A program made the position numbers and the translations under genes. A stretch of DNA of 64,000 nt, taken from NCBI GenBank assembly GCA_029945375.1, contig CM057058.1, positions 744,001 to 808,000 of the forward strand, in the 5' to 3' direction. The notes beneath the pieces were generated by a model. That model ran no database searches, was not told the DNA's origin, and worked only from the letters and a program-made list of their open reading frames with translations. Below are positions 32,909 through 45,040 of the stretch, in pieces. The stretch's first letter is position 1. Each line of letters starts with the position of its first letter. The DNA comes from Agaricus subrufescens (lineage: Eukaryota > Basidiomycota > Agaricomycetes > Agaricales > Agaricaceae).

Positions 32909-32949
32909 GCTCGAAGGCGGATAAGGGAGGAATGGGAAAAGTGACCCCA

Positions 32950-32996
32950 TCCCCCGTCTATATATATGGCCACTACGGATGTGAGGAATGTGACAC
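32950..32996 (-). promoter_or_regulatory. NLR1 promoter block: TATA run and GTCACATTCC box
   Basis: On the minus strand, GTGTCACATTCCTCAC is followed by GGCCATATATATA about 45-75 bp upstream of the ATG at 32908. The box recurs as GTGACATTCCTC at the same relative place before NLR2 and NLR4, so it is likely a shared cis element. Confidence 0.5.
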
Positions 32997-33036
32997 AGCC
33001 ATGCTTCCAACTTGAGAGCATGGCTGTGTCACATTC
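32986..33036. repeat. Perfect 20-bp inverted repeat in the NLR1 promoter
   Basis: Arms 32986-33005 and 33017-33036 are exact complements around an 11-nt loop. The outer arm end contains the conserved GTCACATTC box, so the box is present in both orientations. The other NLR promoters do not have this full hairpin. Confidence 0.8.
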
Positions 33037-33929
33037 ATGCACTGCATTGCAACGGCAGAGCACCTATAGGCTGCCGTCTCCCTCTATATACTCAACTCAA
33101 CTTGTTAATGATAGCTATGGACCTCGGACATGCCTGCCTCTCGTTTGGCATATGTCGAAGCGATTCATCACCAGTCAGTAAATTAACTCCCAACCAAATT
33201 TCTCGCATAATCCACTTAGGTAAAACTGTGAAATTTCAACCTGACGTCCGTCCAGCATCGACCTATCTTCCAACTCCTGCTCCGTCAATATAATTCTCAA
33301 ACCTAAAATTCCTCGCTGTGGATCCGCGCAGTTGCATTCCTTTGCAGAAGTAGTCTATCTTCACACGGCGGACGATTCGCTGTCAAATGAAGATAAGGGG
33401 TTTGATGTCAAGTGGTCTGTCAGATTGTCGGTAACCGGTTGATGTGCCATGTCACAGATGTGAGGGAAATCCTTCAGCACTATATTGTTGATCTTTGTAC
33501 TTTCTTATTCTCGTTCGCACCGCAAGATAGTCTTATCAACCATGTAGTCATGGCTTAACTAGTTCCTTGTCGTTGTATTCTGTCAGATAGTGCAAAGCCA
33601 CCGCCCTAAAACTCTAACCAGGATTCTGTTGCAGTATAGTCTTGGTGGGCCTTACATTCTATAGCTTCTTTGCAATAAACAAAAAAGTTGCACTGAAAGT
33701 AGTTGTGGAAGACTTGTAGTGCCATCTAGTGAAGATTTTAGAGAGATAAGTCGGCTCCAACTGAGCGACAAGCTTGACGTAATCGGCTTCTGAATTGACG
33801 CATCAGTATTGGATCTCAGTGACATCAAACCCCCTACCTCCATTTGACAACTGTTTGTCCGCCGTCCAACTAAGTAGCATAAATTGGTGTTAATAAGTTA
33901 TTGTTACAAGCGACGAAATCTATATACTA
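33037..33929. other. Spacer between NLR1 and NLR2
   Basis: No gene and no membrane-protein copy is found here, unlike the spacers between NLR2 and NLR3 and between NLR3 and NLR4. Only short unsupported open stretches are seen. Confidence 0.45.
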
Positions 33930-36878
33930 TCACGCATCAACACCAGTCGGAAGTCCAGAATGTAAAAACCTATATCTCCACTGCGATACCCCATCACCCG
34001 GATCGACAAACGACACCTCTACATAACACATCCCAGTCGAATCAACAAAAACCATAGCAGACACATCCAAATTGTCCATAAATTGACGCGCAAAGCGCCG
34101 CGAACAATGAACACAATGAACAGTAGCATGCTTACTAGATCGATCCGACGCACACCAACTTTCATGAGTTGGTTGACACGTAGCAATATCGAACCGGGGT
34201 ATATTGGTATCTTCAACACCCGCGTCAACTCGATAATACCTCTTGAATTCTGTAGACCATCCTCGTAGCTGCTGAAATGCGCCTATTCGTCTCTTCGAAT
34301 GCTGCATCACCGAAGATTCAGTGACCGCTCTGGCAACTACTGTATCATGACTTACTTCACAAGATTGGACCCAAGGATTCATGGCTTTGACATTTTTTCC
34401 AGTAGGACTCACAAACAGTAACTCGATGTCTCCACAAATGGCGGAGTAATCAAAAGCCCGAAGAGGCACTTGCCTCAACCTGCCAAGCTTTGTAAGTTCG
34501 TCACGAAACACATCCTAATGCAACGTTTTAGCGCTAGAAATAGAACAGAGCTGGGAGGGACTTACAAGTGCACCGTCTCGTAATCTATAAAACGGGAAAC
34601 TGTCATCGGGCACAGCAAAACGTGTAGTCAACGCATGGAAACAGGATAAACGGCCGTGAAAAATCCCGTTGCCGTTGAAGTACTTGCATACCCAGTTTAG
34701 TGTATTGCCGTACAACTTGGTCCGTAACTCCCGATCATTTATACGAAAACGCTGATCACCAGGCCATGAAAGCGGAATGCCATCACAAGAATTTTGTGAA
34801 TCATCACCAGCACCTTCGCCACCAGCTACGCCGCCAAATTCGTATGGAATCTCCTCGAGGATTTTCAACGCAGTGCGATGGCATAGTAGTAGACCCTCAT
34901 ACATAAAGTTGTGGGAAAATCCTGAACGCTTGAAGTCGAAAAGGAAGTCCTCGAATGATTTATGATAGTATGAGAGAGATACGTCGTCAGCTTGGTCAAG
35001 CTCAGGTATCCTGATAACAGCGGATAGATAACGGATAGCATCATAAGCTTCTTTCTCCGTCAATCCGAGCGCATTGCATTGTCCGCGGAATCCAACACCT
35101 TTGAAAAGTCCCCGCGCACAAACGAGTAGCATTTTTCGGGTGCTGATCATGGCGTTGTCGGGGACGTGGAAAATAATCCTCTTGTACAACAGATCGAGCC
35201 GACCCATTGGGTAGTCATTACTTGCCATATGATCACTCGAGTTGGCGTCAATGGTCTCGATTACGCGATGAAGCCGAGCAGCTGGGTCTCCGTGGTTGGA
35301 GTCGCCGATATATCGGACCACCGTCGCGGCATATGCAAATGGTCCTGCTGCAGCTGAGGCAATCTTGGCAAATTCGTATTCCAATGGCCATTCTCGCTTG
35401 TGACTGAGTACAGAATTTGCGAATTTGATCTTCTTCAGCTCTGTGCGGAGGTACCGATGAACATCCTCACAAACTTCATCAGAATCAATCTCTATCTCCT
35501 CCTTCGTATATGCACGTTGAAATTCAGGTTTGCCGAAGAATGATGTGATATGAGGCTCTGGACGACTAGCGATAATCCATGCGATGGGAGAGGTGGGGTA
35601 TGTGATACAGAAATCCGAGATCAGCTCGAGAAGTTTTCGCTGAGTGAGGGGGTTATCGCACTCGTTGAGGCCATCGATTGCAATTAAGAACCGACGAGGG
35701 GATCCGAAGACGTGTTTAAGTATCAATGGCTCAACAATAAGCTTCTTGAACTGTGATGATAGTGATTTTCGAAGGAGACACGGGTCGTGGGTAATCTGAT
35801 CCCGGATGAATTGACGATATGGTTCACTCTTGACGGCAAGCTGGTGGGCAATAGTCAGGATGATTTTTGCCCCATCTCTGCGCCCATTAACGGAGAGGAA
35901 GACCGAGGCAAAGATGACGTCATTGGGGACATTTTTGGTGACCATCTGGACGATTGCGGATTTTCCAGCGCCCGCAGGACCAACCACGCAGCACAACTTT
36001 CCCTCACCCTGACATTCCACAATGAAATCAAGGCACCGTCGTATAATGGCTGCTGAAGTCTCGGGGAGACATGATGGAAGAAGATCGTGAGCGGAACAGG
36101 CAGACTCGGCACCAATTATCGTCTCTTGCAGCAGGTTCTCCATGACTAGTAGAGATAACAGTAAGCGATTGCCTTAGAATATAAATAATCCTCACAATTA
36201 TCCACGATGGGTTTATGATCGTTTGATAAAGCGGTATCCCCAAAGAAATTGTGAACTCTATTAAACATATACTGGTATGGATGATGTGAGGGAGTGTTTC
36301 GGATTCAATAAAATGCTTACACTTGACCCCTGAAAGACCGACGCTTGTTCCGTTGGCAGTTGGGGCAGCGGAAGGGGCGCGAGACATGTAGGTGAAAGGT
36401 TTTGACAAATAGATCCTCCTAAGTGATTGGCAGGTCGTTGAGGAATTAGTGCCGAGCCAGGGCAAGGGGCATTTGCGGCGGAAGGGGGGGATAGAGAGGA
36501 CTCGGTATCTGCATGATAACCCAGTGTATCCAATCCTTCCGCTTCATCAAGGAATAAAAGAGGTTGTTGGCTAGAAGGAGAGTCTGGAGGCGAAGGGGGC
36601 AAGGTTGGTGATGCATGCGAGGGAATGGAAATCGTAATGGAGCGAGGGGGGGCATTTGAGATTGAGGGGCGGGGAGAGGTGTCCCCGGGTACGACGTCGG
36701 TATATGCTTGGAGGACAGGTATGACTAGGCTCTCTGCACTGTCGCGTGGCAAAAGAGAATACTGGTAATAAGGAGACGCTGGAGGCGAAGATGAGCCAGC
36801 GGAAGAGACACGTTTGTGGACGAGAGAAAGCCAAGAAGAGAGGCGAGGTATGCAGCACAAAGAAAAGTCGCCCGACAT
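33930..36878 (-). CDS. NACHT-type NLR, copy 2 (914 aa)
   Basis: Exons 36321-36878, 36196-36271, 34566-36145, 34356-34514 and 33930-34301, all in phase. It has the longest N-terminal exon of the set (186 codons, Ser/Pro-rich, starting MSGDFSLCCIPRLSSWLSLV). The small exon gives MFNRVHNFFGD. The NACHT core has GPAGAGKS, FLIAIDGLNECDN (Asn replaces the Asp found in DGLDE of copies 1, 3 and 5) and WIIASRPEPHITSFF. YYHKSFEDFLFDF follows. The C-terminal exons carry VPLRAFDYSAICGDIELL, GWSTEFKRYYR, CVHCSRRFARQF, FVDSTGMCYVE and QWRYRFLHSG. The exon-5 linker DRSSKHATVHC is shared with copy 4, which suggests that 2 and 4 are the closest relatives. Role as for copy 1. Confidence 0.85.
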
Positions 36879-36932
36879 CCTTGAGGGAGGAGGAAGGAAG
36901 ACGAGAGAACCTAGGTGGCCATCGAAGACAAG

Positions 36933-36945
36933 AGGAATGTCACGC
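36933..36945 (-). promoter_or_regulatory. GTGACATTCC box of NLR2
   Basis: Minus-strand GCGTGACATTCCT, 55-67 bp upstream of the ATG at 36878, followed by GATGGCCACC. The same arrangement (box, then GATGGC or GTGGCC) occurs before NLR1 and NLR4. Confidence 0.45.
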
Positions 36946-37810
36946 GAATGTCCTGCGTTACATACTTCAACAGGAGCGCCTATCGTTTCCAAATATCTCG
37001 TGACAGCCACCCGTCAGTTGCTGACAGCCAGCTCGATGTATTTTACAGGACACGCTCGCGCTCGACTATTCATGGATATTGTGCATAATTGGCGTCGCTG
37101 ACATGGGTATTTTATTAAGGGTTGAGTGCGGGACAGTGATTGTCCCGAAGACACACGTGCTCCTGAACCTTAGTACGTAACCGGCACTTCACGTCGTTGC
37201 CCCTTGCGATGTTTGGCTGTAGTTAGCCCCCGAACATATGAGCCTCAACGAAATCTTCAGCTGGAGAGCCTCAGAGATCTCGTGGCCTTTGAAACTTACG
37301 CCAATGCCCACGGTGGCTCTCCGACAAATGTGAAATTTACCTTCTACTCACTCTGGTGACGCTGTATTTTGTGTATGTCGAGTCACTTGAATACGAATCT
37401 AGGATTGGATAAAACTATTCCGATTAAGAGTAGTTTTTGAAAGGGCTGACACACGAGGCTACAGCAAAGCCGCGGGGTCCAAGGCCTTAGCTCTAACAGA
37501 ACATCAATTATAGTTCATTTTAGCCTATCAAGTCGAAATCACGCTAGTGGTGTGCACTAGGTGAGTGACGACTGTAAAATAAGCTTATGAATCACCGCTA
37601 CAAATAGCGAAGTGTTATACCGTTATGCATCACGACTAATTATCATGATCAGAGGTCCAACAAGTAAAAATAGATATCTTCATCGTGCATATGACAAATA
37701 ACTAAACGACGAGTTCTTGACAAAGACGAGTCTTTGATACACAAACTCAGAGAGGAATTTCAACTAACTGATAACCTGAGTAAAGTAAAACATAAAAATA
37801 ATCCTAGGTC
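36946..37810. other. Spacer between NLR2 and membrane-protein copy B
   Basis: No gene. Much of 37168-37810 aligns with 43205-43734 downstream of copy C (for example CTTAGTACGTAACCGGCACT and TAGTTAGCCCCCGAACATAT in both). It is therefore the 3' flank carried along in the segmental duplication. Confidence 0.55.
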
Positions 37811-39045
37811 CTATACACCGGTGCGAGAACTCATCACAGGTGGGTCTTCTTCTGGTATATTCACCTGTCCTGCACTAACCGCTCCGGAGGTAGTTGTACC
37901 TATCCCATTAGAGCCCCACCTTAACGTGCTGAGTCGATCTTGAGTCTGTCTAGTCCAAGCCCGCCCAGAGAGTACTTGGTAAGTAAGAAGAAATGTCGTC
38001 AAAATCTTTGAATGACCGGGATAAGGATCAGTTCAGAAAATAAAGTAATACAATGACTGGCACTCACGTCAACTTGGGTGATGCATTGACTGAAAAGATA
38101 AGTGGTAGGAGCATAGTTAAGGTTATAGGAAATGAACATTCCAATCGCCCATACTGTATCCAGCGCATAGGACTCAATCAGCATTGCAGCAATCCCCCAG
38201 TATTGGTTAGCAATGTCAGACTTTCCTGTCAAGAACCACAGCGTGAGCTATCCACCAAAGCCTTCGGTCGCGATAGCCAAAACTTACCCATCACCTTGAT
38301 GTGTTTCTGTCGAACAAATAGCAAACGCGCAACGATGGCCGAAGTCATAAAGACGGAACTAGTCAATGCGAAGGACACGGCCATTATGAACATTGGCTTT
38401 GCTGCCTGACTTGTAAGACCAATGTGCTCGTCTCGTATCGCATTGTATGAGACCCCCAATCCTAAACGGGGTGGTCAACTATCTGCATGACATGTGGCCT
38501 ATGTTCTGTTCTTACCAACATTTACAACATACAAAAATAAAGATACAATAGTGAGGGGTGTCGCCACGCGAGTTCCGCTCCAAACGACCCGAACACGCCA
38601 TACCTGGGAAGCAGCTGGATCAACATTCTGTGGAATAGGAAAATACTCGAAGGAAACTTACCAATAGACCCGATATCAAAAGGTTTTCGACAATATTCAC
38701 ATCATCGTCTACGTTCGTGAGTGTCGCAACACTCATTGTTGCTGAGATGCCAAACGGGCCACCAGGTGAAGCACTGTTATCAATATACCTCACTTGGATT
38801 TCACGAGCCGAAAGACCGACATCCAACGTGGCACAGGTCAGAAGCACCGTTTGAAAGACCAATGTCCATACCGTGTGCCGATTGATCTTGCCTTGATCAT
38901 TCCGGAGTTGAGCATACAAAAGGCGAAATGAAAGGCAGTAGAGTATAAATATGAAGGTGTAAAGCACAGGTGTGACGGTTGCAGATGCAAAGAGTGATAT
39001 TGCCTGGTTCAAATATTCTTCAGCATGCGACTCGTCGTTTGCCAT
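37811..39045 (-). CDS. Seven-helix membrane protein, copy B (332 aa)
   Basis: Five exons, 38662-39045, 38516-38603, 38288-38461, 38068-38225 and 37811-38005, add up to 332 codons plus stop. Seven hydrophobic helices are visible: TVTPVLYTFIFILYCLSF, VWTLVFQTVLLTCATLDV, IVENLLISGLLVW, LTIVSLFLYVV, FIMAVSFALTSSVFMTSAIV, IAAMLIESYALDTVWAIGMF and the stretch around YLFSQCITQVDILTTFLL. The signatures RLLFVRQKHIKVMG, IESYALDTVW and GRAWTRQTQDRLS are those of a large Agaricomycete family of multi-pass proteins whose function is not established. The orientation is the same as the NLRs, and it lies downstream of NLR3 in transcription direction. The tail is short and polar. Intact. Confidence 0.8.
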
Positions 39046-39086
39046 CGGTACTGTGCAATAAAGAGCTGATGGTTGGACAAGCTCCT

Positions 39087-39115
39087 CTTATACCCTCCCA
39101 GAAGTCGGTCATCGT
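39087..39115 (-). promoter_or_regulatory. Conserved core promoter block of membrane-protein copy B
   Basis: Minus-strand CTTCTGGGAGGGTATAAGAG, 42 bp upstream of the ATG at 39045, matching copies A and C. Confidence 0.55.
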
Positions 39116-40107
39116 CCTCAGCTATAACAATTCAGTTGAGATGGTGGCGTAACAAGGGCCAGGTACATCCTGTATGAATGTCATTAGTGATTATACACGT
39201 CATGACAACCGAAAAAAAAAGACATCCCGCCTGTGGTCAGATACTGGAGAAGGTAAGGTCATCAAGGAACGGAGCTCAAATAGCGGAGGGGTGAGAGTGA
39301 TGTACCTTTTCTGCACGGTGAATATTGTGCCATTAATTCTTCATCTCGGTTTCATCTTTTTTGCCGGGGTATTTCGAAACCAGTCTTTTAGCAGATACTG
39401 AGCAAGGCAAAATCATTCAAGGAATGAAGCTCAAATAACTGAAGTATGAGACTGGGGTATCTTTTTTGCACGGTGAATGCTGTGCCATCGATTCTTCATC
39501 TCCGTTTCATCTTTTTTTGCAGAGGTCAGGCAGAGAGGTCCAGAAAATAAATCTCAAAACCATCACTATCATGATCAATGTAGTACACTTCTGTGTTAGC
39601 AAAAAAACGACTGCAACCAGATTCTGATTCATGAGCCTGATATTAAGGTCCTTTACCAGGTATAGGTGCACAGTCGCACGCATGCAAAGCCTTTTTTGCA
39701 CGCTGGTTGAGGCCCAGGCTTGCCGTACTCCACATAGCGGAACCAACCTTGCGGTATCATCTAGTCTTACAGCTTTGGAACCCCGCACAGGATTCAAAGG
39801 TGCCAGCTGATGAGCCTGCGGCGGTGTAGAGAGCGTGATCGGGCTATGCGGCAGCGTTTCTCACTTCTACCATGCCACGAATTGGCAACAAGAGATGGAA
39901 GTGCGGCTGTACGCAACCGGAGATGGTTCTTGCTGATTTCAGGACGTACGGCCGGGACTTATTTCTAGCTGACTTCGGCATATAAACTGAAATATCGACC
40001 TTATAGTGAGAACACGCTCGTCATGTGCACAAGGAGAACAAAGTGGCGACTGCCATAAATGTAGTTCATCAATCATTTCCACCAACAGCCAGTTGTATAT
40101 CATATAA
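39116..40107. other. Spacer between copy B and NLR3
   Basis: No gene. It contains two copies of the AGATACTG...AAGGCAA tandem repeat (about 39237-39535). It also has a stretch (39507-39800) similar to 27604-27822, whose minus-strand reading resembles a peptide (VRLDDTARLVPL) but has no clear gene structure. This is probably duplicated non-coding or relic sequence. Confidence 0.45.
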
Positions 40108-42858
40108 TTATATAACAATACTAGTCGGAGGTCCAGAATGTAAAAACCGGTATCTCCACTCCGATACCTCGTCATCTGGGTCAGCGAACGAGACTTCTAC
40201 GTAAGTCATTGAAGTCGAATCAACGAAAACTGTGGCAAGTAGATCCGGGTTATTCGCAACGTAGCGTGCAAGGCGTCGCGAGCAGTGCATGCAGGGAGAA
40301 GAGGGATCTATCAATCCTTGACCTGATTCAGACAATTTCGCATGGGGCGGTTGAAGTGTAACTGAATACAACTGCGGAATGTCTGCATCTTCGGACGATC
40401 CGACTTGAAAAAACCTTCGAAATTTGGTCGACCATCCTTGCCGCTGCTGTAAACTATCTAATTCCTTCCGCTCATGCTAAATTGGCCCTGAATCAGCAGA
40501 CTCCCAGTAATAGCCAGATTATAACTTACTTCGCAAGACGAATTCCAGGTATCTGAAACTTTGATATTCCCTCCAGTAGGACCCGTAACACGTAACTCGA
40601 TGCTTCCACAGACAGCAGCGTAATTAAGTGTCCGAAGGGGTACTTCTTTCAATTTTTTCAGCTGTACAAGTTCATCGCGTAACTGTTCCTAATGGGAGAT
40701 TTGAGAGTCCCGAATAGGATAAGGCATAGTGTAACTTACAAAAGCACACTCCCGCAATCTAAAGAAAGGGAACCTCTGCCCAGGAGTAGTAAAACGCGTG
40801 GTTAGCGCATGAAAACAAGATTTACTCTTGTAAACGTCATCAGAAACGTGAAAGTAATGCTGGATCCAATCCATTGTCGCACAGTACAACTTGGTCCGTA
40901 ACACTTCGTCAGCCATTTGAAAACGAGCATCGCAAGGCCAGGAGAGTGGAATATTATCACAGTGACCTTTCACCGAACCACTCCTAGCGGGACCAATAAT
41001 TGTATCAATGTCCAGGGCTTTAGAGTCGTCTGGGGTCTTTTCCACAATTCTGGTTGATATGTCAACACAGAGTTGCATGCTTTCAGTTCGAAAATCATGA
41101 GAAAATCCTGATCTTTCAGAGTCGGATAAGAAGTCCTCAAATGATTTGTGATAATATGAGAGTCGTTCAACATCAGCTTCTTCGGGTTTCGGAATCTTCA
41201 TAACAGCATGTAGATGTCGAATAGCACCATAAACATCATCCTCCGTAAATCCCAGGCCATTGCATTGTCCACGAAACCCGACTTGATACAAAAGGAATGG
41301 TGAGGATATTAGCAGTAGTTTTCGGGTGTTCATCATGACATCGCGGGGGACACCGGAAAGGATTCTTTTGTATAACGCATCCAGTCGGTCCATTGGGCGA
41401 TCCATTCCCGCCACATGATCTTTCGAGTTGGAATCGATAGTTTCGAGCACTCGACGGAGCTGAGCAGCCGGGTCGCCGTAGTTAGGATCACCTATATATC
41501 GGACCACCGTCGCAGCGTATGCAAACAGACCTCCAGCGGAAGCAGCGATCCTCGTGAATTCATGCTCCAAAGGCCATTCTTGCTTGTGCCTGAGCGTAGG
41601 ATGTTCAAGTTTGATCTTCCTCAACTCATCGCGGAGGTATAGTTGGACGTCTTCGCACGCTTCATCAGAATCTATGACCATTTCCTCCTTGATGTACGCT
41701 GATTGGACTTCGGATTTATCGAAGAATGAAGTAATATGAGGCTCGGGACGACTGGCGATAATCCAAACGGCGGGGGAGGTTGGGGATACGAGGCAGAAAT
41801 CTGCAATCAATCCAAGGAGCTCTCGCTGAGTGGAACGGTTATTACACTCATCAAGGCCATCAATGACCATGAGGAACCGATTAGAAGGCATAGAGGGGTG
41901 CATAAACGGCTCGACGATGAACTTTTTGAAATGTACCGGCAAGGATTTCCGAAGGAGGGATGGATCGAGGCTAAGCTGATCGCGGATGAATTGACGGTAG
42001 GGCGCACACTTGACGGCGAGCTGATAGGCAATCGTTATGATAATTTTGCTTCCATCTGCGCGTCCATTGATAGAAAGGAAGACTGAAGCAAAGATAACGT
42101 CATCAGGGGCAGTTTCAGTGACTATCTGCAGGACTGCCGATTTTCCAACTCCGGCAGGACCCACTACCCAGCGGAGCTTTTCCTTGTCGGTACATTGGTT
42201 TATAAAGTCGAGGCATCGTTGTATAATCGCTAGACGGGTTCCAGGATGGCAACGTGGAGGAGGGTGGCGGTCGGAAGAGTCAAATTCGGCTCCAATGATT
42301 GTCTCTTGTAAAAGCTCCTTCATGACTAGCAGAGAATCGCAGTGAGTTTAGGCATGACGATGCAGGCTGCCCTTACAATTGTCCGCAGTGATATTGTAAT
42401 CGTTCATTACAGGATTATTCATCACAAAGTGGTGGGCGCCACCAAACGTGTGCTAGCATGGACATGAGGAAATGTTTTCAATAGGAAGCGGAACGTACCC
42501 TTGACTCTTGAGAACTCGATGCTTGGCCTTGAGGAGGCTGGTGTGCAGAAGGGTCTGGGAGCTGCACAGACGGGTAACTCTGATAGGTCGAGTGTTCCAT
42601 TTGACGGGTGGACCGCGGGGAGCTCGCTGATGGGTGGGCAAGGCGGGAATTTGCAGGGGAATGTTCAGAGAGACTTGAACCTGCTGAGAGGTGCGGCGCT
42701 GATGCAGCGGTGAGGTGCGTGCCTGCATGATGAGGCGCGCCTAGTTCGGGCGAACGAGGCTGTTTGCGAGAGGATGCAGGAGGATCGCGAGAGAAGAGGG
42801 AAGCCACACGCTTCTTGGAGCGAGATATCCAGGACGGCGAGGCGGGTTTTCCAGACAT
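40108..42858 (-). CDS. NACHT-type NLR, copy 3 (849 aa)
   Basis: Exons 42499-42858, 42377-42452, 40740-42325, 40530-40688 and 40108-40476, all in phase. The N-terminus is MSGKPASPSWISRSKKRVAS followed by a Ser/Pro/His-rich segment. The small exon gives FGGAHHFVMNNPVMND. The NACHT core shows GPAGVGKS, FLMVIDGLDECNN and WIIASRPEPHITSFF, then YYHKSFEDFLSD. Exon 4 has VPLRTLNYAAVCGSIELR. Exon 5 has GWSTKFRRFFQ, CMHCSRRLARYV, FVDSTSMTYVE and EWRYRFLHSG. It is the only copy with Thr in place of the Cys of MCYVE, and it ends SIVI instead of a VDA-like tail. Membrane-protein copy B follows ~1.1 kb downstream on the same strand. Confidence 0.85.
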
Positions 42859-43734
42859 GCCCAGCGATGGGGATGGGGTGAGTAGCACACATGGGAACTG
42901 TCACAGGTGTTACTGCAACTCACGGCGCCTATCATTTTAGACCATCACGTCCACTGCATAGCCTCCTCTACCATTGCTTGAATGTTGGCTGCACGAGGAA
43001 ATGGTTTCTAGCCAAGGTCAGATCAGCGGCTAATTAGAAAGCTCTTCTGTGACATTTATTTCACCTAGTCTGGGAATTCTACACACGGTATCCAAAGCCT
43101 TAGATATATGCGCCGCAGCTAGAACTTTTTCACTAATGAACTTACTTGGGGCAAGCTGCGCCTCTCAAATGTTGGCATTCAGCGAAAGATCCATGATAGC
43201 TCTTAGTACGTAACCGGCACTTCATGTCGTTGTCCCTTGCGACGGTTGGCGGTAGTTAGCCCCCGAACATATGGGCTTCAACGAAATCTTCAGCTGAAGG
43301 ACCTCAGCCTAGAGACTGTTACCTGTGGAGCTTATACGAAGGCTCACGATGGTCCCCCGACAAATGTGAAATTTACCCCTCTAATATCGTACAAACTATT
43401 TCGATTACGAGTAGTTTTTGGAAAAGCTGACGTGCGAGGCTGTAGGAAAGCCGCGGGGTCCGAGGCTCAGCTTTAACAGGATATCAATTATAGCTCATTT
43501 CAGCCTATGAAGTCGAAATCACGCTAGTGGTGTGCACTAGGAGAATGACGACGGTGAAAGAAGCTTATCAATCACTGCGAAGTCTTATACCGTTATGCCA
43601 CATTAAGACTTATAATCAGAGGTCCTGAAAGTAAAGACAGATATCTTCATAGTGCACATGACAGATAATCCTAAACAAGGAATTCTATCGACTGATAATG
43701 TAAGTAAAGTAAAGCATAGAAATAAGCTTAGAGC
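42859..43734. other. Spacer between NLR3 and copy C, with an empty LINE site
   Basis: Bases ~42979-43190 align with 46190-46260 plus 47136-47240, which carry a LINE insertion, so this is the unoccupied paralogous site. Bases 43205-43734 align with 37168-37810. The minus-strand upstream region of NLR3 carries a divergent form of the promoter box (GTGACAGTTCCC near 42895-42906). No gene. Confidence 0.55.
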
Positions 43735-44972
43735 CTATACATCGTTGCGAGAACACATCCCAGGTGGGTCTTCCTCTGGTATATTCACCTGTCCTACACT
43801 AACCGCTCCGGAGGCAGTTATACCTACCCCATTAGAACCCCACCTTAACGTGCTGAGTCGATCTTGAGTCTGTCTAGTCCAAGCCCGCCCAGAGAATACT
43901 CGATAAGTAAGAAGAAATGCCGTCAAAATCTTTGAATGACCGAGATAAGGCTCAGTTTAGAAGATAGAGTAATAGAATGACTGGAACTCACGTCAACTTG
44001 AACGACACATAAACTGAAAAGATAATTCGTAGGAGCATAGTTGAGGATATAGGAAATGAACATTCCAATCGCCCATACTGTATCCAGCGCATAGGACTCA
44101 ATCAGCATTGCAGCAATCCCCCAGTATTGGCTAGCAATGTCAGACTTTCCTGTCAAGAGCCACAGCGTGAGCTATTCACCAAAGCCTTCGGTCGCGATAG
44201 CCAAAACTTACCCATCACCTTGATGTGTTTCTGTCGAACAAATAGCAAACGCGCAACGATGGCCGAAGTCATAAAGACGTTACTAGCCAATTCAAATGCC
44301 ATGGCCATTATGAACAGTACTGTCACCGCCAGATTTGTGTCATCAATGTGCTCCCATATCACATTGTATGAAAGCCCCAATCCTAAAAGGAGTGGTCAAG
44401 GGTAAATATCTGCGTGACATGCGATATATGTTCTGTTCTTACCAACATCTACAAGATACAAAAATAAAGATACAACAGTGAGGGGTGTCGCCAAGCGAGT
44501 TCCGCTCCAAACGACCCGGACACGCCATACCTGAGAAGCCGCTGGATCAGCATTCCTGGGAGTAGGAAAGTACCCGAAGGAAACTTACTAATACACCCAA
44601 TATCAAAATGTTTTCCACAATATTCAGATCAGCACGTATCTTCAAAATCGTCCCAACTTTCGTTGTTGCTGAGATACCAAGTGGGCCACCAGGTGAAGCA
44701 CCGTTATCAATATACCTCACTTGGGTATCACGATTTAAAAGAATGAGGTCCAACGTGGCACAGGTCAGAAGCACTGTCTGGAAGACCAATATCCACACCG
44801 TGTGTCGATCGATCTTGCCTCGGTCATTCCGGAGTTGAGGATACGAAAGACGAAATGAAAGGCAGTAGAGTAAAAATATGAGGATATAAAACACTGTTAT
44901 GACGGTTGTAGACGTAAAGAGGGCCATTGCCAGGTTCAAATGTTCTTCAGGAAGTGACCCGTCGTTTGTCAT
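43735..44972 (-). CDS. Seven-helix membrane protein, copy C (331 aa)
   Basis: Exons 44589-44972, 44443-44530, 44212-44382, 43992-44149 and 43735-43929 have the same boundaries and phases as copy B, with exon 3 one codon shorter. The helices and signatures correspond: TVITVFYILIFLLYCLSF, VWILVFQTVLLTCATLDL, RLLFVRQKHIKVMG, IESYALDTVWAIGM and GRAWTRQTQDRLS. By eye, exons 4 and 5 are nearly identical to copy B, while exon 1 and the start of exon 3 differ more. This suggests gene conversion of the 3' half or diversification of the N-terminal half. Function not established. It lies downstream of NLR4 on the same strand. Confidence 0.8.
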
Positions 44973-45013
44973 CGGTACCGTGCGTTAAGAAGCTGGGGGA
45001 TCGACAAGCCCCC

Positions 45014-45040
45014 CTTATACCCTCCCAGAATTCGGAGATC
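45014..45040 (-). promoter_or_regulatory. Conserved core promoter block of membrane-protein copy C
   Basis: Minus-strand ATTCTGGGAGGGTATAAGGG, about 42-48 bp upstream of the ATG at 44972. Confidence 0.5.

Noticed and set aside
34066..34268. Plus-strand frames antisense to the NLR genes
   Set aside because: They recur in several copies only because the sense exons are conserved; they have no start or splice context.
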